DNA of 64,000 nucleotides from Cryptomeria japonica (Eukaryota > Streptophyta > Pinopsida > Cupressales > Cupressaceae), in assembly GCF_030272615.1 (NCBI RefSeq), contig NC_081409.1:910987330-911051329 (forward strand). Reading direction: 5' to 3'. Below are positions 24,826-37,068 of the stretch, in pieces. The notes beneath the pieces are model-generated. The model had not been told where the DNA came from, made no database searches, and saw only the letters and a program-made list of their open reading frames with translations. Position numbers and translations under genes: made by a program. Positions within the stretch are counted from its first letter, which is position 1; each line of letters starts with the position of its first letter.

Positions 24826-25284
24826 ATGAGTCCTAGCCTAAATCAAGACGAAGATATCATGGCTCTCCAATCTAATCCCATTTTTTATCAAGATCCTACC
24901 TATCAAGAATCTTATGATGATCCCCTCAAATTTTGGTATTCCATCCACGATGATCCCCTTTTATCTCAAGAGAAGAGTCCCATAAAACATCTACCTCCTA
25001 AGAAAGAGCATGATATCCCTTCCATCTCCTTCACTAATATAATTCAAAATCAAGATAAAAGCACAAACTCAAATGATCCTACTCCAAGTCAAGATCAAGA
25101 TCAAGAAAACTCTTCATCATCCAAATCCATTTTAGGTCCTTTCGTTCCAAAGTCAAACTCTTCATCCCTTCCATCCATCTTGGGTCATTACTTACCTCCA
25201 TCCACCATTCCATCACCTCAAATGATCCATAAAAAAGGTCAACAAAGGCACACATCTTTTAACTTCTTTCAAACATCTATCTAA
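24826..25284 (+). CDS. Conserved hypothetical ORF of the family (copy in A)
   Basis: The product is 152 aa from ATG 24826, chosen because it aligns with the ATG at 18173 in element C; an upstream in-frame TTG at 24790 is not needed. The product is hydrophilic, rich in Ser, Pro, Gln and Asp, with the shared FWYSIHDDP core, IPSIS and SILGP words. No known domain is seen. It diverges from the C copy after about residue 115, where the C-termini are unrelated. As the only sense-strand ORF of this size in A, it is a candidate element protein (perhaps a gag remnant). Confidence 0.45.
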   Translation: MSPSLNQDEDIMALQSNPIFYQDPTYQESYDDPLKFWYSIHDDPLLSQEKSPIKHLPPKKEHDIPSISFTNIIQNQDKSTNSNDPTPSQDQDQENSSSSKSILGPFVPKSNSSSLPSILGHYLPPSTIPSPQMIHKKGQQRHTSFNFFQTSI

Positions 25285-27025
25285 ACATCTTTTCAAAACT
25301 ATTCTTCCATCATTTCCTTTATCTATTTTGGGTTCTTATGTCCCAAAATTCAATTTTCCTCCACATCTTCATCACTTATCAAGTTGTGTACAAACACTTA
25401 TCTTGAATACATTTCCATCTTTCCTCACACAAATATTCAACCATTCTATCTATTATCCAACACCTCTTTTCTATCCTTCCATCCTTTTCATTCAATCCTT
25501 TGCATAAATTTATCATCTATGAAATAGGCATTTGTGTCATTTTGTCACATGCTTGCCCATGATCGAATCTCATGTTCAGTTCATTTCCTAGACATCTATT
25601 CATGATACACTTCAGAATCTGAGGTTATTCCTCTTTAACATTATCTTTTGGTTGGGATACACACTCAATCCAGAAAAGAACCACTTATTGTATCTTGGTA
25701 CCGACATCTTTTGATTACTATATCTCATACACTTAATCAATTTCTCTAAATCATTGTGATCTCTTAGTTGAAGACATGGCTAGTGAAAAATCTAAAATCT
25801 TGCTTCAACGCCACTGTAATTATCAAACCCATGTAATTTTCATTACTTACAAGCCAATGCAACCAAAATAAGAAAAGAAAAAGACAATATCTAAAGATCC
25901 AAAGCATGATCAGGGAAAGAAATATCCAGAAAAGAAAAGAAGAAAAAAAGAAATATCAAAAGCTTGGCTATGGGAATATGCGAGTAACTCCATCGGGGAT
26001 ATGGACGCTTGGTTGGCAATGGAGAAATATTTGTGATATTATAGTGATAACCTCGTTGGAGCTATGGATGCTTTATGGCAGTGAGGCTCTATCTAGGATG
26101 CTTTTGAAGTCAGAGTAACTCATGTAGCTAGCCACATTGGATTTTGAAGATCACAATGATCATATGAGCTAGAATGAACCCAATTGCACACACATGGGTA
26201 ATCAAAGACTAAGTACCTGGATCCAATTTGGGATTCTTCTTCCCTTTTGAGTCTATTTCCTAGTTGCTAGATATATTTGGTTTAATTTTTTGGAGGTTCT
26301 AAGTGTGGGTTGGGTCTCTATCTTTGAAAAGTTCGGGAACACTTATTCAGGTGGTGCTAAATATTGTGACAATCTTACATATCACCTTTGTACCTGGGGT
26401 TAAAGTTTCATCCACTCTATTCTTCATACCACATCTCCCATTATCCTTCCTCTAGTATCCATTACGCTATCTAAATTCATCCAGTTCTATCTACGATCTT
26501 GCTTCATGCTAATCTATACCATCTATCCTAACTATTCATTTCTTCCATCATCTATCACTATCTATGATCTCGTTTCTCCTATCCATATCCTATCTCTATC
26601 CATATCCCCTTTTCCATCCTTGATCTTGATCAAAACTAAGGACAAAACATGATTTCAAAAAAATCTCTTGACGTGTCTCCTCATAAGCTACCTCCATCTT
26701 TCACCCATTCATCTTCAGCTCAACAATTCATCCATTCCTTGTCTTGCTATACATTAGGGCATCCAAATACATCTTTCTTCTAATTTAAAAAACTACAAAA
26801 ATAAAAAATATCGCAAAAACTAAAAATCAAAAGAACAAAATTGAAAATCAAAGCATATTGAGCGCATGGCCCATCCATCAAATCAACAAACAAGAAAACT
26901 CTCGAAGTATGCAATCAAATTGATCACATGTCTTGTTAATCAATTCATCACTTGAAATTTATCAACATCAACATGTCTTATACATGGATAGGTACACTCA
27001 AAACCAAACAGATTGGTCTTACATG
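25285..27025 (+). other. A internal region, pyrimidine-rich, no gene
   Basis: Homologous to C 18683-21499 without the solo LTR. Contains CTATCC-rich low-complexity stretches near 26400-26620. No coding region supported. Confidence 0.5.
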
Positions 27026-28969
27026 GGGTACTCACTCTTTGAAACCAGACATTCTTATCAATCATCGAATAAATCAAAACAATGACATAGATCAGTATGA
27101 GTCCTAGATTTTGTTCTGGGTAGTCTTATCTTTATCAATTGATGGCACGACATGTTTCATCTCTCAAAAATTATGAAAGACAATTTTAAAAAAAAAAAAA
27201 TTAAAATGTGCAATAAAAACAAGTGGTGAAAACCTGGTAAACATGCGCTATCTAAAAAAGTGAGTTCTTCCATCTATGAGATCGCTTTGCGCACCTATCC
27301 ACTCCATCCTATCGCATCTATCACTTTCATCTATCCTAGCTTATCCATTCCATCTTTCACATCTATTGCTTTGAACCATTTAGAAGGAAATATGTAGCTT
27401 ACCAACAGTTATCAATCTTTGACATACTTGTTATAGTCACTATCTTAGATTTTATCATAATCAATCAATCTGCATTTGTATCCCACCATGGTTTGGATCT
27501 TGATCAATTCATACATCCATAATAAAATTTTGTTTCCACCGGAGAAAAAATCCTAATTCCTTTTGCTAAGGTGATCTTTTGAATCTTTGAAAATCCAAAA
27601 CATTCGGAAAACTTAGAAAAACCAAAAACACCTAGGGTTTTGAAACAGATAACGAGCAACAAATAAACGAAGATCAAGGCATTTCATGACAACTGAATCG
27701 TGAAACTCAGAAAACAAAGAATCAACCAACAAGTAATAAAAGATTATCAATGATCATTCATCAAGATGATTATATCAGTTAATGACTATTAGAACATGTG
27801 AATGACATGCAAGATTAAGTGTTTATTTCTTGATTTTATTGCTAATCATGTACTCTATGCAACTCAAGGATGTCCATGAATAGAGAAGCTATGATGATGC
27901 ATGATTATTTTCTTTGATTATTGTCTGTGGTTTATCTCTTACTAAAATATGTACTTGTCTAAGGATATGATCGACAAAAGATCAAGGAGGACGTTCTGAG
28001 CCATGCATGAAAGGGGATAATCCTTGTTTGTTCTACAAGCAATACTCAGGTCAACTTGATTCATTATATCAAGTTGCTTGTATTAACTTTCTATATCAAA
28101 ACCCATGTAAGAAATACTTAGGTCATCTTGGATCATTATGTCAGGTTGCTTGTATTTTCTTACAACATTTTAAAGCTCAATGATGAAATCAAGAACTGTT
28201 ACATGATAACATATGAAGAATGGTAGTATCATTTTTAGTTAGATCATTTTAGATTAGCTCATTATTCATCTGCATTATAAGCATTCAATGTCAGTTGCAT
28301 TATGAGCATTTCATTTCATTCATAGATCAACGATCATGAGTAAAGATTAAGTATACTTGGACAAACAAAAACAATTTGCATTTGATCATTGTAGGTGCAT
28401 TAATTTGTAGAATCATTTTTAAATCATCATCCATTTCATTTAGTTGCATTTTAATCATTGTATTATTTTGCATTCAATTAAGTGCATTTCATTAATCATG
28501 TAGTGTATCATCATTATTATTTGCATGATCATTTCATTAAAGATCATTTAGTTACATCTTTGCACTTAGATTCATAATCATTATAAGCATTAAATATAAA
28601 AAATCAAAAACATTTGAATAACATATTACATAATCATTCATTTGCATTCCCATATAGATCATTGCATTTGTATCATTTAAGTTAGTAATCATTTTCAGTT
28701 GCATCAAAGGTCATCAAAATTAAAATTAAAAAACATTTATCATTGCATCATCATATAAAGCATCATCATAATGAAGAGAAAAGATCATAACATCATCCAC
28801 ATAATCAATGCATATAGATCATCATCATATAGAGTAACATGTATAATAAAGATCATCATCATATAGAGTCCATGTCTACATATAGATCATCATAAAAACA
28901 ATAAAAGTCCAATTATACAATGATATCATATCAAAAGTACAAGTGCCTCATCAATACAAAGTCAAGTCA
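27026..28969 (+). repeat. Post-pol region shared by A, B and C
   Basis: AT-rich, rich in CATTTCATT/ATCATCAT words. The same region occurs in C at 59782-61600 and, on the minus strand, in B at about 45700-48300. It contains a conserved pair of hairpins: the first in A is CAACTTGAT (28052-28060) with ATCAAGTTG (28068-28076), seven-base loop. No ORF is conserved among the copies. Confidence 0.6.
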
Positions 28970-31049
28970 AGGTTGTCCTGTACCACTACCACCTGACTCT
29001 GTTCGTCTCTATGGCTATGGGCGAGAAGATCCTCCAGATGCCTGTCTCACACAATCACCACTCCTCTAAGGACCATGACTCCACTGCTGCTAGTATCCAT
29101 CCTCATAGTGGTATGATATCTACCTGCTCTCTGGCTCTCTATGACTAAATCTTCATATAGTTGTCGCCAATGGGAAGTCTCCTTCCCGGCTCGAACTAGT
29201 GCTCTAACAGTATTAGCTAAGATTTGCCTGATCTAACTTGTTGAATGTGATCAAGGAGGCCTTGAGTATCCTGTTGTCTCCTAACAACTCTATCTCTCTC
29301 TGTCATGAGTGTTTGTACCTATGCTCTAAGATGATCTATCTGTGATCTGAGACTATCCATGGTCTCTTGCTCTGGCACATCCTGCTGTGGCACATGAACC
29401 CCAATCCCCTCATCTCCACCTCCCTATCCACCTGCTGGAATCTCAATCCGAGTAGCTCTCAGAACCTGTCATCTAATGAGTGGAACATAATCCTCTAGAT
29501 CCTCATCCTCTCCACCATGAGCTGCAATAACCCTAGGGTCTAGTTGAATCTGACCAAAATCAATGCCTCTCCCGCAACCCCCATCCAGTCCAATCATCCT
29601 GCCTCCTCCTATAGAGGGCAACCCTCTCAGTGATCTCATCCTTACCCTGCCGGTATCCCTCCCAATCCATCCAACCTATCTCCCACCCATAGGAAACGGT
29701 CTCCCAATCCTACCAACTGGTCCAAACAGTCCTCCACGAACTCTCAATCAACCTCCTCTCTGTCCGGGTGTCCTACCACCACCACCTCCATCTCCACCCT
29801 CATCTCCATCTCCTTCAACCTCCTGAGAAGCTCTAACCTCTCATCTTTGTCTGGGTCTCTTCATAATCAGATCATCTGAATCAACATCCTCATCTCCTGA
29901 GTTGGGAGGAGGATCTGTTGGATCGGTAATACGAGGAAACGAGTGTGCCAGTATGTATTGAGCATAATCTGCAGTAACCCCAGGATCTAGAATGTGTAAT
30001 CTCATATCATAAGCCACCCTAGGAGTAGCCATAAACTATGCACGTGCTATCTCAAATGACAAAGAAGGTCCCCAATCTTGCCTATCTCTATACCGTCATG
30101 CATATATTGTGACTCCAATAGGCATAGGCTGAATGATACCAAACTATCTCAAAATGCGACTAATAAACTATCTCTCAACAATGTATGGAGTCCGACCAAT
30201 GAGATATCTACTCTGCATAATAAATGGTAATGTTTGTGCATCATCCATCCATGACTCACAATCGATATAAGGTCTCTAAATAACACTATCCAGTGAATCA
30301 AGAACCCAACGCCAATACCCAATCTTACCCAAGTTATGTTGTGTAAGGATACCTTCATACAGATAAACATATGGGTGCCTCTCACCATGAACTCTATGAT
30401 GAATAGGCCGAGTAATAGCAATGTGCTTCCAGCACCATATCTAGAAAAGTGTGCATCCTATCGACAGACTAGCACTCTCATCGAAAACAACCTGATGAAG
30501 ATCATGATACAAATGAGAAAGCATACAAACACCCCACGCATATCGAGTCTGATGTTGCATCATGCTATGAAAAATCTCGCCCTACCCAACAACAAAACCT
30601 CAAGATCTCCTATCTGGACTGATGAATCCCCCAATAAAACCTGCAAGAATCATAGGGAGAGTCTCGTAATACATAATCATATCCTCCCATCGGATCTCTC
30701 CTCTTGAAATGCTCTCATCACCAAATATGACTCTGCATGCCTCTGTTCCTCCACGATCCTGAAAATCATACTAAACTAACTCACTGGTCACTAGGATGTG
30801 GAGAATCCTGTAGACATCCTCAAGTGTCATACTAATGTCACCCATGGGCAGGTGGAAAGTGTTATGCTCGCTATGCCATCTCTTGGCTAACACTATCAAA
30901 AATCCCCTATTATGGGTAATATCAAGCATGTATAACAAGTGGCATAATCCATAGGCATCTATATGTCTCACTTCTTCCTGTGTAAGCTATGTCACTAAGT
31001 GTCGCATCGCCGAGAATTTCTCCTGGCACTGGAGAACATCAAGTTTCTC

Positions 31050-31805
31050 CTGTTAACTGAGAGAATTCGATCATCAATCATCTATCTATCAAATCAAAGA
31101 GATCACTAATCTCTCACATCAACAATTGGTAAATCTTTTCACATGAAGCAAATCGGGATATTAAATCAATTTAAAGCCATCAATCATGCTTTTCTATCAA
31201 TCACTGAGTTCAATCAAACTTTGTTATGCTCTTCATCAGAAACTAAATCGGTTTCTTAGAGCTAATTTATCTAATCAAATCAAATCTATCAATCGTTTAT
31301 CTTATCAATCAACATTATCAACTCAAACAATCAAGTACCTATTCATCACAATTGTGCATCAAAATGCCTAAATCTAATCATCAAAAGTGAATTTTAACTA
31401 TGAACAACATCAAATACATTCATCTGAAACAAAAATGCTAATCATTTTTAAAAAAGTGCTATTCTATTGAACGCAGGCGCTAAACCACACATATGCGTGA
31501 ACCTTTTTCACAAAATTGCTAAACCTTTGAGCATATGCGTGAAACAATCAAAAGCGTTGTCTTAACCATCAAATGCGTAAACACTAAAAGCAAAAGCGTT
31601 GACCAAGCAAAAGCCCTAATATAAATCACACATGCGCTAAACTTATCAAATGCGCTAACTTTACATGCAAAAACACTAACAAAGAAAATGAAAACGCTAA
31701 ACATAATTGCCGAAAATCGAAAAAATTCAAAATAACCAAAAATGCGCTAAACCAATATGAAAAATTGTACGACAAGTTGCAAAAAGCTCAGGATAAGATA
31801 CATAC
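31050..31805 (-). other. Intron of the antisense PMD gene in A
   Basis: GTATGT...AG, 756 bp, phase 0. Predicted from the matching exon 1 in element B and the conserved AG|GAG acceptor in A, B and D. It contains the second GCGCT-motif array of the element. Confidence 0.65.
31440..31755 (-). repeat. GCGCT-motif array in the PMD intron of A
   Basis: About a dozen degenerate words, read on the minus strand as TTTAGCGCATATGTG, TTTAGCGTTTTC, TTAGCGCATTTGA, TTTAGCGCATGTGTG, TTACGCATTTGA and similar, every 15-30 bases. The motif points in the direction of PMD transcription, opposite to the array after the PBS. Confidence 0.65.
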
Positions 31806-32201
31806 TGGATACCCATACTGAGGAGGTCATTGATATCGTCGAACACGCTCAAATCGATGGTTCTCCAACGGGATCACCATTTTGCCACCTCACCAAGACA
31901 ATTTCTTCACAAAGCTGACAAGGATGCAAGTGAAATTAAAATTAACTTTGGTTAATTTTATATTTACTATTTGGAAGGGTAAGTAATGTTTTTCAATGGG
32001 GCAATTATATTTACTTTTCGTAAATAAATTTAATTGATGGACCTTTTCAATTATCGTGAGATCAATCGCTTATCCAAAAAAATTTCAACAAATTCATGAT
32101 CAATCTCCTAAGGGGGCACACAATCAGGATTTTTATCTCCATCAGGCACACTATCGAGACTTGATTTAATCTTTGAAACAATGTCATCTCGACATCATTT
32201 C

Positions 32202-32214
32202 AAAGAGGGCAAAA
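32202..32214 (+). other. Polypurine tract of element A
   Basis: AAAGAGGGCAAAA just before the 3' LTR. Elements B (minus strand, 34797-34810) and C (62251-62264) have the near-identical AAAGAGGGGCAAA. Confidence 0.8.
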
Positions 32215-33390
32215 TGTATACACATAAAAATGGCCATGAGAGATTAAATAAATATTTTATATTTATTTAATGTTTATTCTTCTATTAAATAGTTAATTTG
32301 AAAAGATTAATTTATTTAATTCATTTCGTGTCTTTTTATTAATTAATTTAATTGAAATATTTTATTAATTAATTCATCTATCCTATTCCTCTAATTAATT
32401 AAATATCTAATATTTAATTATTCTTTTGATCAATTAATTGAATATCTAAATATTTAATTATTTCCTCCAATCATTTGAATATCTAATATCTACTGATTAT
32501 TCTTCTATCCTATAGTCTCAAATATTAAATAATTTCTAAAGTATTTAATCCTTTATCCAACTCACCTTCCATCTCCACTTCATATTCCCTTTGCCAACTC
32601 ATTAATCATGTGGCTAAAGATATTGATATTTCTTAAATATCAATTCACCATTTATCTTCAACCTCCAAATTTAATGAAATATTGTGTACGTACACATATT
32701 TCTTAAATTTTCTTCTATATTCTCTCCAACATCCCTACATCTTAGGAAGGACTTGAGTCCACTTGTCCTCTCATGCCTAAATCTTCTCCAATTATCCCTA
32801 TATTCCCTCAGTCAACAACCCAGTCAAGGTGAGATGAGTGACACTTGTCTTCTCCTTCCCCCTTTCTCTCAACCTTCACCTTTGCTCACAACCATCCAAA
32901 TTTGCAGATCTGATCAACGTCTGGGCCACATCATCTTATCCTCTCAAAGCCAATAAAATCAGGAGTTTGAGTTGAGAAAGAGTTAGTCTTCAAGTGAGTT
33001 TTCAAGTTAATCATTTGTGAAAACTTATGCATCCGTGAGTTTTAATCTTGAAGAAATTTAGCATAATCATTTAGCATTAGCAATTTAGCATAATCATTTA
33101 GTATTGCATATCATAGTATTAGTTAACTATCAGTTATCAGTCCATTCTCAACATGTCATCTTGGAAGCTATCAATTCTTGTCTGAGAGCACATCATCTGC
33201 AACCAGGAATAGTGGAGTTAGGACACACTGAGACTTAAATCATGAAGGTAAAAAATAGTATTTTTTATTTTAATATTAATTTCATGTAGTTTCATTGGTT
33301 GAGTTTGGATTTTCTGTAGCATTTCCTTTGTATTTTGTGAAACTAATATGTTCTAGGTGGTATTTTGATGATGAAATTCAAGTTGACACA
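32215..33390 (+). repeat. 3' LTR of element A
   Basis: Starts TGTATACACATAAAAATG and ends GTTGACACA. Matches 21500-22707 closely; 24 bp of the length difference is the loss of two 12-bp units at 32981-33004. Confidence 0.9.
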
Positions 33391-33446
33391 TGGTGTACTC
33401 ACTCTTTGGAACCAAACATTCCTATCTATCATCGAACAATCAAAAC

Positions 33447-34796
33447 TGATGCTCTGCAAAATGGGGCAATGTTAGATCAAAGCCTGTGGTCGTAAAACAC
33501 ACAAAAACAACAAGAAACAAGGATCAAAGGTTAGTGTTATTCAACCAAAAACTAATCTAAGCAGGCATATCAAAAGAGACACTAAAAACATGCTAAAGTA
33601 TTTAACTAGGGAAACAAATGTCACAAGGCATCTCCAAATGACTTCTAACATGCTCTTAGCTCTTTCTCCTTTGTTACTCTCCTCTCCAAATTCCAAATTA
33701 GTGTAGCTCTCAGTAGCTTTTTGCACTATGGATGCTTATGGAGGTTCAAGATTGTAGATGATTAACTATGCTATGCAAGTGTAAAACAAACTAATTAGAC
33801 ATATTATGAAATGAACTAAGATTTATTTTAGTCCAAAATGACAATATATGTAATTTATGCTAAATGATCTCTAAAATTCACTATAGATTATATGCATACA
33901 AGTTTTCAGGATCTGGATTATGAAGAAATGGGCTCTATTTATAGGAAAAATGGAGCAATGGATGGTTGAGATTGAGTAATTTCAACAAGGGTCAAGATTG
34001 AATGATATCAAATCCATGTGAAGGCTTTCAACCCAATCCCAGGATGACAAGTGTCAATATGAGATAGGTTGAGAGGAGAGGGAATAAGCATTAAATGCTT
34101 GACATGACCTGAAGGTTAACCTAGGAGTTAAGGTCAAGGTTGGGTTGAGTGAATAAATTCTTTATTCAAAGAACAAAGCTTCTATCCAATGGATAAACTC
34201 TTATGCAAAGGTAAATGGGATAACCATGGTCAAAGCAATAAATGTTTGAGGAGACACATGAGTCATATGAGGGTTGAGTTAGGGGTTAACCATAAATGGT
34301 CATGTAAGAGCCATAAGTGGTTTAGAAGACTTTAGAGGTTAGCTTGTTGGACACACAAAGCATTAAATGTTTTTCAAAGACTTTGAAGTCTTTGAGAAGT
34401 GACTCCAAGTTGCTTAGGAATGTGACAATAATTAGGGGATGGATTAGGCTAATTGATTAGGATTAGATAGGTTCTAGAAGAATTTAGGAAGGGCAAGTGG
34501 GAGATGTAGGAAAATGCAAGTGGGGGGGATAAATGATTTAAATAAATATTTTATTTAATTTATTTAAAAGAGAAAAGAGGATTAATTTGAATAAATAGAA
34601 TTTATTCATTTAACTGAGTGTGAATTTCGTTTAATGAATTAATTAAAATAAATTGAATAATTTATTTAATTAATGGGAGAATGTTTGAAGATGAATTAAT
34701 TAAATATTAATTTAATTAACTGATGGCTAGTGTATTTTTAATCAAATAAATATGAAATATTTATTTAATTAAAATGGGTAGATTTATGTGACTACA
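33447..34796 (-). repeat. 3' LTR of element B
   Basis: On the minus strand it starts TGTAGTCACATAAATC at 34796 and ends GCATCA at 33447. TATA box TATAAATA (minus strand, 33943-33936). The first ~60 bases resemble the start of the LTR of element A (TGTA..CACATAAA, then ATTAAATAAATATTT). Confidence 0.9.
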
Positions 34797-34810
34797 TTTG
34801 CCCCTCTTTG
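34797..34810 (-). other. Polypurine tract of element B
   Basis: The minus strand reads CAAAGAGGGGCAAA directly before the LTR start, shared with A and C. Confidence 0.8.
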
Positions 34811-35220
34811 AGACGGTGCAGTTTATCGCATCGTTTCAAAGAAAGAAAAATAGGTGTGAAGAAACCCCCCATAAAATGTTAATTTAATGGGTGGTATGCC
34901 CTCTCGAGAGATGGGCTGATTTTTTTTGAAAAATCGGTGAAAAATAGAAGAAATCAAAGATAAAATGAAGAAATGGGAGGCTCAAGAAGTTCACGGGGAC
35001 CACGGCGGTGAGCAGGGAAAAATTAAGGTTACGGCGAAGGGTTTATATGGGGAGAAAGGGGTGAAAACAAGCTCATTTGTATTCGTGACCATAGTGAAAT
35101 ATGAACTCTGGTTTTGACTTTTTGGAGGAGCAAGCAGCAATAAGGATGTCGGTTCCCATAGTAGAGCACTGATTAGAGAGAGTCTGTTGATTCCAGCGAT
35201 CAAATGACTACAGACCAACG

Positions 35221-35821
35221 GTATGTGAATTTGAATTTTTGAGTTTTGTACATTTTGATATGTTTTTAGCGAGGTCCAAGTTGAGTCAAGACAATAGTGC
35301 TAAAACTATGTTTTGGCATTGTTGTTAAATTAATTAGCGCTATTGTGCCGCTATGGCGCTATTGCGTAGTGGTTTTAGTGTTTATCAAGGTTAGCGCTAT
35401 TGGGTGGTTAATTGAGCGCGATTGTGGTTAGGTAGCACTATTATGTAGTCAATATAGGTCTATTGTTGTTTGAGTACTATTGCCTGGTTGATTGAGTGCT
35501 TTTGTCAGGATATTAGCACTGTTGTGTGCAAGATAACGATTTTGTGTAGGAAAATAGATGCCCCAGTTTGTTTGAACAAAAATCTCCCGATGCCAATGAT
35601 GGATGGATGGAGAGATGAGGTGAGAGTTGTTTTGAACCATAGCAGCCCTGATGAGACTTAGGTCAGTAGGATAAATGTCTGTTGAAGTCTAGGTGTGCCA
35701 TGATTGCTTACCTGTTGAGACCCGAAGATACTTGATCAAAGTATCTGTTGATAGTCTAGGTTTAAACCTAAGAAAGTTTGAAATAAAACAACTGATGATG
35801 ATGGTTGATGCACTTGTGTAG
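35221..35821 (+). other. Intron of the antisense PMD gene in B
   Basis: GTATGT...GTGTAG, 601 bp, phase 0, at exactly the same codon position as in A. It carries a GCGCT-motif array at 35315-35535. Confidence 0.65.
35315..35535 (+). repeat. GCGCT-motif array in the PMD intron of B
   Basis: About twelve words such as TTAGCGCTATTGTG, GGCGCTATTGCG, TTAGCGCTATTGGG, GAGCGCGATTGTGG, TAGCACTATTATG, TTAGCACTGTTGTG, spaced 12-25 bases, forward in the direction of PMD transcription. Confidence 0.7.
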
Positions 35822-37068
35822 GAGGATCTTCACATCTTACAGTTGCATGAGAGGCATCCCCCCACACAAGTGTTGCGCGATCGGTTGACAGAGGCTGAGG
35901 TGGATTGCATTGCAGTGACAGGCCTATACGATGTGATGTATATGCCTGTGATTCAAATGAATCATGGTTTGATTACAACATTGACAGAGCGGTGGCATAG
36001 TGAGACATGTACGTTTCACTTAGCACAGGGAGAGATGACAGTGACTCTGGAGGATGTATGGCGCATCCTGCACATTCCCATCTGAGGAGAGTTGGTGAGC
36101 TATGACCAAGCATGGGGGACCCTAATAGTGTAGAGATTTTTTGAGGAGGATGTCTATATTGATGATGGATCAATAGCCTGGGAGGACATAGCTGCGTTGT
36201 ATGAGCCGTTACCAGCAATTTTATCAGGTATTGTTGGGGGACTGTTGTCTCCAGATAGACGATCGCATGGACTTGCCATTGGTTGGGGTCAGGTGATTGA
36301 GCAGAGATCATAGAGGGGATCCAGTTTGCATGGGGACCGTGCGTGCTATCGCACTTATATTGGGATCTTCATGAGGTCGCATATCGAGGGAGGGGCTCAT
36401 TGGGAGTTGGTATCACGTTACTGCATATTTAGGCATGGGAGCATCTACCTGTGACTTGACCATTTAGTCTGTGATTCTGAGCAGTGGATCAGCCATATGT
36501 ATATATGTATGGAGGGATGATGAGTCAATCCCACTTGGGGAAGTTAGAGTGGTGGCGACGGGCACTAGATGACCTGGATATAGTGATCTGGACGTCGTAC
36601 ATTGAGTGTGAGCCATGGGAGGATGATGCAGAGGCATTGCCATATGTTTTCATGACTCGATTCCTCATTGGTAGGACAACCTACAATGTGGAGAGACAGC
36701 TTCCGGGCCGGGTGTTGAGACAGTTTGGGCGGAGGCAGGGATTGCCTAGTGGTTTAAGAGAGTATGCCAGGGTGGTCCAAGAGAGGTACTTATGGGGGAC
36801 AATATTACCATATGATCAGGAATTAGTAGAGTTTTGCACACTACAGGTGAGACCATGACATATGAGGCTGGGGATGGTGGATGCAGGGGTGTCAGAGGAG
36901 TATACGCAGTATATTGTGGCTCATCCAATTCCTCGGATATCAGATCCGGCAGACCCGATTCCAGATTTTGAGGAGGAGAGGGGATGGAGATGGAGGAGGA
37001 GAGGAGATCATGGAGTAGTAGGTGGATGGGGGAGAGGGGATGGTGGTGATGGAGATGGTGGTGGTGGG

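Larger units (their letters stand above)
28970..31880 (-). pseudogene. Antisense plant mobile domain (PMD) gene of element A, two exons
   Basis: Exon 1 is 31880-31806: 25 codons starting MVIPL, with one TGA. A GTATGT donor follows at 31805-31800 and an AG acceptor at 31051-31050. Exon 2 starts at 31049 and stays in one frame to about 29230. It opens with the PMD block: RWHSEHNTFHLPMGD and TLEDVYRILHI (about 30870-30800), RYAWGVCMLSHLYHDLHQV (about 30540), LIGRTPY (about 30190), YDMRLHILDPGVTADYAQYI (about 30010-29950). Then come acidic residues, an Arg/Gly-rich tail (29850-29500) and a coiled coil (SLRSQIDHLRA, about 29350). PMD proteins (MAIN/MAIL family in hosts) are nuclear and affect transposon silencing and gene expression; here the gene is transposon cargo. 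Premature stops (TAG, TGA) inactivate it, and one or two frameshifts lie near 29230 and beyond. The end at about 28970 is approximate. Confidence 0.85.
21500..33390 (+). mobile_element. Element A: complete LTR element without gag-pol, carrying an antisense PMD gene
   Basis: The element is 11.9 kb: LTRs 21500-22707 and 32215-33390, PBS 22711-22728, polypurine tract 32202-32214. Target duplication is TGGGG (21495-21499) and TGGTG (33391-33395), one mismatch. It inserted into element C at a point equal to its own position 27025. Over the first 400 bases the LTRs differ at roughly 2-3% by eye, so A is probably the youngest large insertion here. No gag, protease, RT or integrase is recognisable in the 9.5 kb between LTRs, so it would need a helper. 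Element B shares its LTR start, polypurine tract and post-pol region. Confidence 0.88.

Noticed and set aside
29563-29826. Plus-strand Pro-rich ORF
   Set aside because: It is the complement of the Gly/Arg-rich tail of the minus-strand PMD gene.
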